Source: Capsicum annuum (lineage: Eukaryota; Streptophyta; Magnoliopsida; Solanales; Solanaceae). Taken from it: a stretch of DNA of 64,000 nt. Below the pieces are notes generated by a model that did no database searches, was not told where the DNA came from, and saw only the letters and a program-made list of their open reading frames with translations. The DNA lies in assembly GCF_002878395.1 (NCBI RefSeq), contig NC_061115.1:51382438-51446437 (forward strand), given 5' to 3'. Of this stretch, positions 36,631-49,390 are shown in pieces (position 1 is the stretch's first letter; every line of letters begins with the position of its first letter). The position numbers and the translations under genes are program-made.

Positions 36631-39243
36631 TTTTGTGTGAGAGAGGGTTAATATTGAGGAAAGAATTTCCTTTTACTTATCTAGGATGTCCTATTTTTTA
36701 TAGGATAAAGTAAAAGGCTTATTACCAATAGTTGACTCAGAAAATTGGGGCAAAGCTATAAACATGGAAAGGAAAACCGTTGTCCTATGAAGGTAGAGCA
36801 GTACTGATTAAACATGTACTGCAAAGTGTACCTATTCATTGTTTATCAGTCATGAATCCTTCAATGAATGTATTGACTAACATCCATAAAATACTTACTC
36901 AATTCTTTTGGAGTAGTTGTATTGGAGATAGAGAAAGGCATTGGATCAGATAGAAAACCTCTGCTTGCAAAAAATGGAGGGAGGTTTGGGATTTAGGTAG
37001 CTATAGGATATGTCAATGACCCTTATATGAATAATAAGTACTGTAAAAAAGAAAGTCACAATCAAATGGTTTGGAGGGCAGAAACAATAGGTCACAGGTA
37101 TGGAAAAAATGATACATGTAAAGGACTTAATAGAGCATCAAATTGGATAGAAAGTAAAAGGAGAAAATACATTGCCGTGGCATGATAATTAGATGGGAAT
37201 AAGGGACTTATATACCATCACAGGGGAGAAGTTTGCTTGGGATCAGAATTATTAGTATGTTAGTGATTTCGTTAAGGATGATGAATAAAATGTAGATTAA
37301 TCAAGATATATGTTACCAGAAGAATATGTGAACCATATTTTGTTATACATTAAAGCTCCAGAGGTAGGGAAAGGGAAGGATGAACCAAGATGGATGCTGG
37401 AAACAAAAGGGCAATTCATAGTCAAATCAACATGGGAATATATCAAACAGAAAGCTCAGACAAAACAGTATTTACAGGAATATTTAGGTATCAAGATAGC
37501 TTTCTTGATGTGGCGAACCTAGAAATTTATGATTTCAGTTGCTGACAGAGTGAGAAGATGGGATATGAGGGGCCATCCAGATGTTGGTGCTGTAAGAGTC
37601 CTAGTCATGGGACTTTTTCTCATGTATTCCTAAGATCTTATATTACTAACAGGACTTGGTCATACTTTTCTACCCGTGCAGGGATAAACATAGCTGAACT
37701 TCCTTTAAGAGAAGTCATAATGCAGTGGTAGAGTGCAAAAGTGAAGAAAGATATGGGCTCATACTACAATGCATTACCAAACATGATTACTTGGGAATTA
37801 TGGAGAAGGAGGAATCTCAGTAAGCATGAAGGAAGAACACCTCATAGCCAAAGGTGATTCATAATATTACTAGGAGCATGTTGATGCTACTTAAGGTAAG
37901 GAAACCAAGAAGGAATTTTCCAACTAACTGGAAAGAGATCTTAAAGAAAATGGAAACATACACACCTAGGCTGAAGGTAATACAAATGTTGTGGGAACTA
38001 CCAATGACCGAATAGGTCAAATATAATACAGATAGAGCATTAAGAAGCAATCCTGGGCCAAGTTCTTATGAATTTTGTGTAAGAGATGACAGGAGGGATC
38101 TAGTATATACAGAATGTGGACTAATAGAGGACACACCAAGCACACAAGTAGAAACAATAGTACTACTACAGGCCAACAAGCACTACAATAAAGCAACACA
38201 TCATCAAGCTATTTTCCAAATGGATTCACTAATGTTATACAAGGTCATGCAGAAGAAATGGTCTTTTCCATGGAATATTAAGGATAAGGTGGAGGAAATA
38301 AAGTCATTACTTGTAAATAAGTCCACACATTTCAACATATTTTAAGAGACGAAAATGCAGTAACTGATTTTCTAAAAAATATAGCAATAAATAAAAGAGA
38401 AAATAATTTTACAAGTTTTAATAGCTTGGAATCCACAGGTAGAATGCTGATAAACTGTGATAAATTACAATGCCCTTAATTAAGAGTATTACCAACAAAG
38501 GGATGATGGGGTTGGGAAGGCTAATTATGAAGTTTTTCACAAGCATAATTACAAATAGTCTAAAAAGCATAAAAAATAGTGAAATGCTAACTAGCCTATG
38601 TACTTCAGCGAATAAAAAGGACTCGACAAAATGGAAGGATATGAGGTCATATTGTACATAGAGAACCAGATACAGAGTCACTAAATATTTAGGGCGGTGG
38701 ATTGAAACTACCCTTGTTCTTCATTTTAGCTCCACCTACACTAATAGGAAAGTTAGTGAAAGCAATATTAAAGGTGAGTATAGTGAAATAACTTACCAGT
38801 TGATTAAATGAGGTAGAAGCAGACAAGATCCTACAGTGTTGAAGAGTGAACCTACACCATCCACTAGAGATCATAACTGGAAGAGGAGATAGAAGAATCA
38901 TAAGGAGAGAGATAAGTCAAGATAAAGAAAGAAAGAGTAGAACCCACTCTTGAGAGCTGAGAAAGAAACAACTACAACCAAAAGAATCCAACCACGAAGA
39001 TTGATAACCCACAAGAAGAGGATGATAAACTCAACATTAAAGTACGGTGGCAACATTAGCTCAGGTGCTAGGGGAAATGAAGAGGAAAGTGGACTGACAC
39101 TTTTTCAAAAATCCTACAAGGGTTATATATAGAGGAAACTCAGTCACTGAGTTGGTATTGGACCATTTAGTGTATTGTTATTATTTGTGGACTAATAAGG
39201 GTGTTGGTCCCCTTGTAATGTGATTCCTTTTTTTATTATAATA
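36631..39243 (+). mobile_element. 5'-truncated L1-type LINE with RNase H, degenerate
   Basis: The frame enters late in RT at EFPFTYLGCPIF (about 36664), then WKGKPLSYEGRAVLIKHVLQ (about 36763-36822) and QFFWSSCIGDRERHWI. A thumb/connection segment follows at 37310-37522 (EEYVNHILLYIKAP). The zf-RVT-like Cys-rich segment is at about 37580-37690 and ITWELWRRRN at about 37790. A C-terminal RNase H starts about 38011 (KYNTDRALRSNPGPSSYEFC), where Asp of NTD is kept. Stops and frameshifts interrupt it. A 3' untranslated region of about 0.7 kb ends with ttataataaaatcc at 39243. RNase H-bearing L1 elements are a known plant LINE group. Confidence 0.75.
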
Positions 39244-39253
39244 AAATCCAAAA

Positions 39254-39276
39254 CCCCCCCCCCCCCCCAAAAAAAA
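39254..39276. repeat. C15-A8 homopolymer junction
   Basis: Fifteen C and then eight A separate the LINE 3' end from the truncated 5' LTR of element C. It is a place where assembly length is likely to be unreliable. Confidence 0.85.
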
Positions 39277-39313
39277 TAGTTAATATTTCCATTTGATATC
39301 TCAAGTATATTTT

Positions 39314-40622
39314 GAGTTATGAAAACTATGGGAATTTATAAAAATGAACCAATTTTGAACTATTGCATGACATAAAGAAGTATTTGAAATATAATGGTAT
39401 AATTTAATGAAAAAAGGAGTCGGTGTTCCCCAATGTGTATTAAACAAACGGAGTTATTCTCCCCAAGTTAATGGAAGTTGTTTTGGCATGATGTGTTACC
39501 TTGCAAGTGTAGTTGGTATGACGATACCAACATTGTATGCCTAAAAGCATATTGTGGTTCATTGAATGAGAATGTGTGATAACTATTTTTAATTGGGCTC
39601 TAATGAGGGTTGTGTAGTTGAGTCATGAAAGTGGAGGTCCGAGTGACCGATACTAAAAATTACGTTTGCCAATATAGGGGTCAAAGTGACCAGGGAGGTT
39701 TGAGTCCCCCTTATTATTATTTCATAATTAGGGAGGTTCGAGTGCCCCATAAATCATTATATGATCGGGTGTAAATTATTATATAATTGGGTGCTTAAGT
39801 CACCTTGGTATATGTTGGTGGGTTTAAGTCCCACATGTGTATATATATGAGATTATTCTTTGATTCGTGCAGCTATACACATTGGGGCCCAACCACGGGG
39901 TGAGATATGGGGCCCATATAGCCCGTGGGTACTATTATATGATGGTTGAGCTATACAATCCAGGCTAACATTTTGAAAAGCATGTTAATCCTTGTTTCTT
40001 ATCCTGACATATGATATATAATTATGTATATGCATTGATTATTTGCGTTGGCTTTTGAATGATTTTAAACTATTGATCATACCATTATGTTATCCGTATC
40101 CTTGAGTTTCATGCTAGCGTTCACCCCACTAACCATTCGGATGCTGTATCCCCACGTAATGTAGGAATTGGTCATACTTCCACTCCCCATGCTCTATGAC
40201 TTGGATTTGGGACCAACTAGTGAGTTAGATTGAAGTGGGGAGATTCCATACTCTGGAAGATCCTATTTTAAAATTATAGTTTCTTTTACACTTTACTATT
40301 CCTTTGGTCTTGGTTTTGGCTATGGTCAGGGGCATGTCCCGACTGGATATTTCTTTAGTTTTGATTAGAGGATTTTTTTGGACTACTATAGGCATGGAAG
40401 GTGTCAGTATTGATATTGGCATTGATACTGGTACCGTTTGGTTTTGGTTATAGACTTATCTTAATGTCTTTAAATTGATATTTTCTTACCTTATCATATG
40501 TTTAAAATTTAGTCAACCTTGTGATGTAGTGTGTTTGGTTTTATTAGGTACAGGGGGTAATCTCTGATCCACATGGGACTTGATATACCCATCACGGCCA
40601 GGACCTAGTTCGGGTTATGACA
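39314..40622 (+). repeat. 5' LTR of element C, left-truncated
   Basis: From about 39314 (gttatgaaaactatggg) it matches the 3' LTR from about 46659 (gttatgagaactgtagg) and ends CGGGTTATGACA at 40622. About 0.9 kb of the left LTR, including the promoter region, is missing. Confidence 0.75.
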
Positions 40623-40626
40623 AAGG

Positions 40627-40638
40627 TGGTATGAGAGC
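40627..40638 (+). promoter_or_regulatory. Primer binding site of element C (initiator tRNA-Met)
   Basis: TGGTATGAGAGC has one mismatch to TGGTATCAGAGC and lies four bases after the LTR end. Confidence 0.75.
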
Positions 40639-40830
40639 CTAGGTTTGGTGTTATTTGGTGTTCAATAAATCCATATTGAGTAGAGTCTCTTTTATAAGTG
40701 TGTAGTGCGCCATACTTACAAGGGAGAGGCTATGAGATATTTAGGAATGTTTCCCTTTCTTATTGTTCTATTTTAAGCCATAGAGTCTAAGGCCTTGATT
40801 TTTTCTAATTCTCACTTGTTCTCTTTTCAG

Positions 40831-42150
40831 ATTATACCTTCCCGAAGATCTGAATCTTATGGAAACTCCTCTGTCCTACTTGAGGACAATGCTAATAGGA
40901 CACACCTTACTTATAGGGTACATACCCAGTCTAGGGGTCCAGTTCCTAATTTTCCTCCTTGAGTTCCACCGATCCCTTATAGTCCTTCTCGAGCTCCTTA
41001 GGCTGATGTGTCGAATGTAAAATTTCATCAGTCCATTCATATGTTGGCTCAATTGGTAGCATCTCTGTCTGAGCGTGTAGCTTCTATTACTCTATCCTTT
41101 GAGGTCTCAAGGATTGGCCAGTTTATGAGGTTGACCCTTTTTATGTTTACTAATGTTAAGGTTGAAGAGGATTCTCAAGGTTTTATCGATGAGATAGAGA
41201 AGTTCTTCCATGTTATGTGTGCTACTAATATGGAGAGTGTATAATTCTCTGCCTATCAACTGAAGGATATAACATACCAATTTTATGAGTAATAGGAATA
41301 GTCTAGGGGAGATGATGCCAAATTTGTATTGTAGGATGATTTTTCTAGTACTTTTCTAGACCGCTTCTTTCTTCAGGAGTTGAGAGAGGCAAAAGTAGAA
41401 GAGTTTTTTAATCTGAAATAAGGCAGGATGACAGTCAATAAGTATGCCTTGAAATTCTATTAATTTTCCTGATATGCTCCTGAGTTAGTGTCTTGCATGA
41501 GGGCTAGAATGAGAAAATTTGCTTTTGGATTATCCCGTGACTTGATTTTAGAAAGTAAGGATGCCTTGTTAAACAAGGATATGGATATCTCCAGATTAGT
41601 TGTGTATATACAACAAGTCGAGAAAGAGAAGAAGAAACAGGCTAAAATTGGATAGAAGAAGCAGACTGAAATTAAAGAAAGACATAACAAAAAGTTTATA
41701 TTTTCTAATCAGGGTAGAGGTCAATAATAGAGTGGTAGAGATGGTGGAAACTGGTCTAAGAAGAAGTGAAGAAGTTCTGGATCCTACTCTACGAATAGTG
41801 CTCTTTATCCAAAGCCATCGAGTGATCGTCGCTCTCAGCATGATAGTGGGTATAAGGCACTGGTGCCTAATCTCAGGCTGGTGGGGATCATTCTACTCCA
41901 TCATATCCTTCTAGTAGATTCTGCGGGTAGGTGCACCCTAGGTTTTGTAAAGAGGGGAGAAGCAAGTGTTTTAAATATGGTCAGGTTGGTCACTTGCAGA
42001 GGGATTGTCCTTCTAAGGTTGCTTCAGGGGAAAATAAATTCCTGTTCCTACTTCATTATCTCCTACACCAAAGAGTGATACTTCTACTTTTAGTACTAGC
42101 ACTAACCAAAATTGATTGTATGTCTTGTTACCCGCCAGAAATCTGAGGCA
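40831..42150 (+). pseudogene. Degenerate gag of element C
   Basis: The expected start is ATA CCT TCC (about 40836), aligned with ATG CCT CCT of element A, so the initiation codon is lost. An open segment at 41008-41244 holds LAQLVASLSERVAS and RLTLFMFTNVKVEEDSQGFI, typical of this gag family. The zinc knuckle near 41970-42008 reads CFKYGQVGHLQRDC, where the second Cys is replaced by Tyr. There are multiple frameshifts. Confidence 0.7.
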
Positions 42151-45100
42151 TCTCTCAATGTTGTCACTGGTATGTTATGACTTTTTTCTCGTGATGTGTA
42201 TTGATTACTTGATTTGGGGTCTACTCTTTCTTATGTGACCCCATTTGTGGCTGTGCATTTTGGTTCCGGTCTCGAGTATATCCCTGATCCCTTTTCTATT
42301 TCTATCTCAGTGGGTGACTCTATGGTTACTAGAAGAGTCTATAAGGGTTGTATGGTGTATGTTGGTGGTAGAGAAACTCTGGTAGATCTGATAGAGTTAG
42401 ACATTGTTGATTTTGATGTCATATTGGGGATGGATTGGTTTTATTTGTACTATGCCTTCTTGGATTGTTAGACCCGTAAGGTTTTGTTTAAATTCTCTAA
42501 TGAGCCGGTCATTGAGTGAGAAGGGGGATCTCTAGAACCTAAGGGGAGGCTCATATCTTATCTTAGAGCCTGGAAATTGATTTCCAAGGGATGTATTTAT
42601 CATTTGGTTTAGGTAAAGATTCAAACTCGGAGGTTCCTTCATTGACATCCATTCCCATGGTTAATGAATTTCCCAAGGTTTTTCCTGATGATCTTTCTGG
42701 TATCCCTCCCGATAAGGAGATTGATTTTGGGATTGACCTTGTTCAGGACACTCATCCTATTTCTATCCCTCCGTATATAATAGCTTCGACTGAGTTAAAG
42801 GAGCTTAAGAAGCTATTGAAAGATCTTCTGTACAAGGGTTTTTTCCTTCCTAGTGTGTCTTCGTGGGGTGCTCCTTTTCATTTATGTGTAAGAAGGATGG
42901 TTCCTTTCGAATTTGCATCGATTAGTGTTAGTTGAATAAAGTTATGGTGAAGAATAAGTATCCTCTTCCTCGAATTAATGGTCTGTTTGACCAGCTTCAG
43001 GGTGCTAAGTTTTTCTCTAAGATCGATCTTCGATGCGGGTACTATCAATTAAAGATTAGGGAGATGGATATCCCTAAGACTAACTTACGAACCCAGTATG
43101 GTTACTATGAATTCTTAGTCATGTCCTTTGGATTGACTAATGCCCCAGCGACATTCATGGACTTGATTAATAGGGTCTTTCATCAGTTTTTAGATTTGTT
43201 CATTATCGTGTTTATACATGATATTCTGGTGTATTCCAAAAGTGAGGCATATTATGTCGATTACCTCTGGATCATGTTTTAAACCTTGAAAGACCAATAT
43301 TTGTATGCTAAGTTTTTAAAGTGCGAGTTCTGGTTGAAAGCTGTTACTTTTCTGGGTCATGTAATTTCTAGTAAAGGTATCATGGTGGATCTGCAGAAAG
43401 TTGCAGTGGTTAACAAGTGGCCTAGACCACGACTCCAACCAATATTCAAAGCTTCTTGGGTTTATCTGGTTACTATAGGATATTTGTTGAGATTTTGTAG
43501 ACTATAGCTACCCCGCTGACTATGCTAACTCAGAAGAAGGTGAAATTCTTATGATCTGATGCTTGTGAGGGAAGATTTGAGAAGTTGAAAGACAATTTGA
43601 ATTTAGCTTCAGTTTCAACTCTGCCCGAGGGTACTGCTGGTTTTGTTGTCTATTGTGATACATCCCGTGTGGGACTTAGTTGTGTATTGATGCAACGCGG
43701 TAAGGTGGTGGCCTATAATTCTAGGCAGTTGAAAGTTTATGAGAAGAATTATCTGACTCATGACTTGGAGTTGTTGGCTGTGGTATTTGGATTGAAGTTC
43801 TAGCATCACTATTTGTATGAAGTCCATGGAGATATCTTTTCCGATCACAAGAGCCTGCAATATGTGTTCACCTAGAAGGAGTTGAATCTCAGGTAGAGGA
43901 GATGGATAGAGTTGTTGAAAAATACGACATAAGTCTTCACTATCATCCAGGTAAAGCTAATATGGTTGCAGATGCTTTTAGAAGGTTATCCATGGGGAGT
44001 CTAGCTCATGTGGATGAGGATAAAAAGAAGGTGGTGAAATATATTCACCGATTGGCTAACCTTGAAGTTCGTCTCTTAAATTCTGAGAATGGTGGTGTAT
44101 TTGTGCAAGAGGTGGCAAAGTCATCCTTTATTGCTGAAATAAAGGAGAAATAGGTACTGGATCCTATCTTAATGAAGATTAAGGGAGATGTGGGTCAACA
44201 AAAGGTTATAGCTTTTAAGATAGGTGGTGACGGTATCTTGAGGTACCAAGGAAGATTATATATTCCCGATATAGATGGGTTAGAGAACGGATCTTGACTG
44301 AGGCTCATGAGTTGCGATATGTTATTTATCCCGGTTTGATAAAGATGTATTATGATCTTAAAGAGATTTACTGGTGGGACAGTATGAAGCAAAATATTTC
44401 CAATTTTGTGGCCAAATGCATGGTGTGTCAACAAGTAAAGGTTGAACACTTGAGGCTTGGTGGGTTGACTCAAGAGATTGAACTGCTAGTGTGGAAATGG
44501 GAGGTAATTAATATGAATTTTATTACCGGTCTTCCTCAGTCTTGGAATCAGTTTGATTCAATTTGGGTCATCATAAATAGGATGACTAAGTCTGCTCACG
44601 TCTTACCAATGAGGACTAATTATTTGGCAGAGGATTATTCAAAGTTGTTCCTCCAAGAGATTATAAAGTTGCATAGGGCGCCTATTTCTATCATGTAAGA
44701 TTATGGCACTCAGTTCTCATTGTATTTTTGGCATTTGTTCCAGAGAGGTTTGGGAACTAAGGTGAGCCTTAGTACTGCTTTCCACCCACAGTCAGATGGA
44801 CAAGCAGAAATGACTATTCTGATATTGGAAAATATGCTTCAGGCTTGTGTGATTGACTATGGTGGTAGTTAGATTGATCATTTGCCTCTTATAGAGTTTG
44901 TGTATAATAATAGCTATCATTCTAGTATTGGGATGGCTCCGTTTGAGGCGTTGTTTGGTAGGAGGTATAGGTCTCTTATCGGGTGGTTCAAGGTTGGTGA
45001 GGCATAAATATTTTGCTCGAATTTGGTTCACTAAGCGATTGAGAAGGTGAAATTAATTTGGGATAGGCTTAAAGCTGCCTAAAGTCACAAAAAGTCCTAT

Positions 45101-45568
45101 GTAGATGTAAGGCGTAGGTAGTTAGAGTTTGAGGTTGACGATCTGCTATTGAAGGTATCTCCCATGAAGGGAGTAATGTGATTTGGCATGAAGGGGATGC
45201 TCAATCACTGGTATGTTGGTTCGTACCTGATCTTGAAGAGGGTTGGTAATGTTTCATACGAATTGGAGTTTCCCTCTTGTTTGATCTCCGTTCTTCCAAT
45301 TTTCCATACGTCGATGTTGAAGAAATGCTTGGGTGATCCATCGCTAATTGTGCCTATCAAGGATATTGGTATTTCAAATTCCTTATTGTATGAGAAGATC
45401 TCATTTAAAATTTTGGGTTGGCAAGTTTGTCGGTTGCGAAGACAGGACGTAGCTTCGGTGAAGGTTTTATGGAGGAACCACAAGGTTGAAGAGGCTACTT
45501 GGGAAGCCGAAGAAGATATGAAGTCCAAATATCCATTCTTATTCCCTGCTACGGAAAATCATGCTTAA
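42151..45568 (+). pseudogene. Degenerate pol of element C (PR-RT-RNase H-IN-chromodomain)
   Basis: Protease: LDLGSTLSYV at about 42211 (D-S-G expected, here D-L-G), followed by DVILGMDW at about 42415. RT: ELKELKKLLKDLLYKGF (about 42790-42840), [17 protein letters not shown] (about 42953) and the catalytic box FIHD (about 43210), with His in place of the first Asp. RNase [16 protein letters not shown] (about 43645) and [14 protein letters not shown]. Integrase: HHCC region HELRYVIYPG to CMVCQQVK (about 44309-44440) and core NFITGLPQSWNQFDSIWVI (about 44513). C terminus: the chromodomain-like SVKVLWRNHKVEEATWEAE to the TAA at 45566. Stops occur throughout. RT would be inactive even with the frame intact. 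Confidence 0.8.
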
Positions 45569-45723
45569 GGTATGTGTATTCCCTTACATCTTAGTTTTCT
45601 GTCTTTGTTAAAGAAAAGTTCATTAGTATTCTTATTTTCTATCTTAAAGGTAAAAACAAGGAAATATAAAGTCAAATTGTGATAGAAATTGCTTTGTCCC
45701 ATCATTCGAAAATGAATGATCCT

Positions 45724-45735
45724 AGTGGGGGAGAA
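45724..45735 (+). promoter_or_regulatory. Polypurine tract of element C
   Basis: AGTGGGGGAGAA directly precedes the 3' LTR start. Confidence 0.7.
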
Positions 45736-46789
45736 CGAAAACACCCTGGATTTTGGCTCTTGAAAATTTCTTGAGCTTTGGGCTTACTGCTTTGGTTACG
45801 ACTGGACCCCCAAAGTCATAAGGTGTCTTGATGACTTGTTGAGATGAGTCGTACCTAAACCAGTAAGTTTGAGGCTTGATTCTGATCTGAGTATGAGTGG
45901 CTAACTAAGAGCCATAAGGATATGTCATGAGTCATCAGGTGAAATCATAGAGTGTCCAGTGTATGTTCCAAGTTTTGTTCTGTGTTGACTACGACTAGAC
46001 CCTATGAGTCGTATGTTCCCATTACGATTGGTGCTAATGAGTCATAAAGATAACAGTGTAGGGTGCCTTGGTGGTACTTCCTTGGGTACGACTCATAGTG
46101 ACGAGTCATATGGTGGGGTTACGAGTCAAGGGGTTAACTCATAAACAAAGACAACTTTTTATGCTTTCAAGTTGAGGGAACTCTGGACATTTCCCATTTT
46201 AACCCCTTAGACCCCAGGACTTAACGCCTTTCTCAGGACTTCATTAACACACTATTTCCAATAAAACACTCCCAAAATTTTCTCTCAAACTCTCTGTTCA
46301 AGTTAGGGATAGGGGTTCAAGTGGTTGTTTAATTAGGTATTTCAAGGGTGGTTTCTCTCCATACATCTTATTATTTCAGGCATGTTACTCTTCCTCATTG
46401 TTAATCTTGCAAAAACATATGATTTAAAGTATTGTTCATAAGATTATTGTTTGGTTTTGAAAATAAAGGTTGCGGGTTTTGAATGATATGAATGGAACAA
46501 TGTTTTTTATGGTTTATATGCATGATTTTCATGCTTTTAATATGGTTTTGAACTTGTGAGTGCATGAGTATTGTGAATGAACTATGGAACTGTGATTTTC
46601 CTAAACTTGTGACATTTGAAGTGGTTATAGCCCTAACCCCATAATGTTAAATTGGTTTTAGTTATGAGAACTGTAGGACTTTGTAAAATTAAACTACTCT
46701 TGAACTATTGCATGACATAAAGAAGTATTTGAAATACAATAGTATTATTTAATGAACAAAGAGAGTCAGTGTTCCCCAATGTCTATTAA

Positions 46790-46794
46790 TGAAC
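46790..46794. repeat. Target site duplication of the solo LTR, left copy (TGAAC)
   Basis: TGAAC is followed directly by the LTR start TGTAATACCCC and repeated exactly at 49386-49390. Confidence 0.9.
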
Positions 46795-49385
46795 TGTAAT
46801 ACCCCATATTTCCCTAGCTTAATTTAAGTCTTATTACATGAGTAATCCTATATAAAATTTTTGAAATACTCAGTATATGTCAGTTTAGAGCCTGCTATTA
46901 CGTAGGAAATTCAATTAGCTTTCTAACGGTATAAAGTTCGCCCAAATCCGACACCCGGACGAAGAGTTAGAGCCATTTTAATAAGACAGTCTGCTACCTG
47001 AGCCATCAACGCATCGCGGAGCCTGGCCAAATGACAATTGTCAATTCCAGTGTTGCCCCACTATATTGGAGCATCGCGCTATAGACCCAGTTCATAGTTA
47101 TCAATTCCCAGTGAGGCAATACGATTGCACCGCATCGCGCCAAGGACCAAAATCACATCCAACAAGTCACCGCGATGCCACCAGTCTAGTTCCTAATTTT
47201 TTATTTTCTAGTGACACTACGCAATAGCACCACATCATGCCGGGTACTAAAATTGAGAATTTTCAATAATTCTAAGTTTAAATCTTAGGGAATTAAAGTC
47301 TTTTGCTCCTCACCCCAGTCAGCCTTTAACACGAAATTCACCTTTAGTTAACCTAGTTAATTCATTATTCACCCAATTTCCCCCCAAATTAAACCATTCT
47401 CTCTCAAGAGGCAAAAACCCTAGTTCAAGATATCAAGCACAAAGTTCAAAGATTCACCGAGTCCTTTAAGAAACTCACAAATTAAGGTATGTTAGGTGTT
47501 CATCTATAGGTCCCTTTCACTCATAGAGTCCAAGAATCCATTTTTAAAACTTCAAGATTCATGATTCATGATTTACATATATAAAATTGTATTGTATTCA
47601 TGTTTTGACATTTATTGAGTTTTAAATCCATGATTAATGGTAGATTCCATGAAATTGAATAGCATGTATATTGATTTAGTAATCCCCATGTTATAATCCA
47701 TGAATTTGCAAGTTTGGGCATTGTAATTGCCATGCTTATGTGTTATACATGATTTAAATTCCAAGTTTCAAGAATTGTTCCTAGTATGAGTTGATTTACA
47801 TGATATCCATGATAAACCCTTCAATTTACAAGTTGAGTGTTATAACCATGTTTACCCTAAGTGTTTATGATTTAGTAAAACAAGAATGCCTCCCATGTGT
47901 TTGATAAATTATCTATGAGAATGAAATAATGCCATTATAACATGCTAACATGTATTCCCCATTCATGTACAAGTTAATGCATTACAAGTGTCTGATAAAA
48001 TGTCTCTATATATGAATTATGACCAAGTGAACATTATTATGTTATTCAAGATCATGCTTTGCTTTACTTTTCATGCTATCGAGTCCTGGGGGTATTTAAT
48101 TCCCGACAATATAGCTGTTTACCTAGAGCTAGTGTCAGTGATAGAATAGTATCAGTCATCTCATGATCAGCAGAACCCAGTCAATTACAAAACTTAGGAA
48201 AACTCAGTAAACTCTGTATCAGTCCAGTCCAGTTCAGTATACCAGTTCAGTGTCTTTCAGTTGGGATTAGAATTCTGTACCGAGCGAGCCTAGGGATGGG
48301 GTCTCATCTGTTAGTTAGGAATAGGTCCCTAGAAGCAATCCCTAAATTCAAGCACTATATAGCCAGCATAGGTTATGAGATGTCACCCGTTAGATAGGAC
48401 TGACATACTCAGGGATCACCCGCTAGCTTAGGACTGATCTCAGTAGTCACCTATTATTTAGGACTGACTCTACAGCAGTTGTTAGTAACCGTGGAACGGT
48501 GCTAACACCCTTCTAATTGGGGTTACAGATTAGACCCCAACTCAGTTATCTTATTTTTTTGGGGTATGTCGGTTAGATGATTACCTCCCACAGTTTCAGT
48601 TTCAGTCTTCAGTATAGAACTCAGTTTATTTTACAGGATCAGGATTGTTAGACACAGTCAATTAGTATCAGCAAATCAGTTATCAGTAACTTCAGATATT
48701 AGTTACTCAGTTATCAAAAACTCAGTACTTAGCTTCAGAAAAGCTCAGTTACAATATATCTACATGCACAGATTGCATGCCCAGTAGTGATAGTAGTTTC
48801 AGTTATTCATGTACTCTCATATTCAGTTACTCTATATCGTTCAGTTAGTTATTGTTCATGTATATGAACCCTTGAATTCATCCTTACCCCATCTAGCATA
48901 CCAGTATATTCTACTTACTGACGCATATTTTCTCTTGCATTATGATGTCTTATATCATAGGTTCGGACACTCAGGTTCCTGAATGCGCATAGTCAGATTC
49001 AAATTCAGCCAGTAGTAGATTTAGCAGTGAGTCCTCATTATTAGAGGATATTATTTTACTTCATTATTTCAGTAGTTTTAGTATTTTAATAGATGGAGTT
49101 AGTTGGGGGATTGTCTCTTCAACTCCACTGTCAGACAATTCAAATTAGAGGCATTTTAGACTAGTTTTCAGATAGTGTTTAAGTTTTACAGATTTGTTAT
49201 TTTAGGTGATACACTTATTCAGTATTTTTAGATATTTTGAACCTTATGGCAATTCAGCCCAATTCTATATTATTTACAGTATTATTATTCAGTGCTCACA
49301 GCAGATATCAGTTATGGATTAGCTTGTGGTCCTTCGGGATTGTAAGCACTGTGTAGCATCCAGGGTATAGACTCGGGGCATTACA
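46795..49385 (+). mobile_element. Solo LTR (2591 bp) nested in the 3' LTR of element C
   Basis: It starts TGTAATACCCCAT, ends GGGCATTACA, and is flanked by perfect TGAAC copies. On both sides the element C LTR is continuous (gttccccaatgtctattaatgaac, then aaagggagttgttctccc), matching the uninterrupted 5' copy near 39425-39460. No internal region is present, so it is a product of LTR-LTR recombination. It is related to the LTR of element B by its ends and by shared blocks such as tcccacagtttcagt and tatcagt(t/c)atgg(a/g)ttagcttg. It has the box TTTCTAACGGTATAAAG and a cassette of gcatcgcg words (about 47010-47240). Confidence 0.9.
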
Positions 49386-49390
49386 TGAAC
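49386..49390. repeat. Target site duplication of the solo LTR, right copy (TGAAC)
   Basis: It is identical to 46790-46794. Confidence 0.9.
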
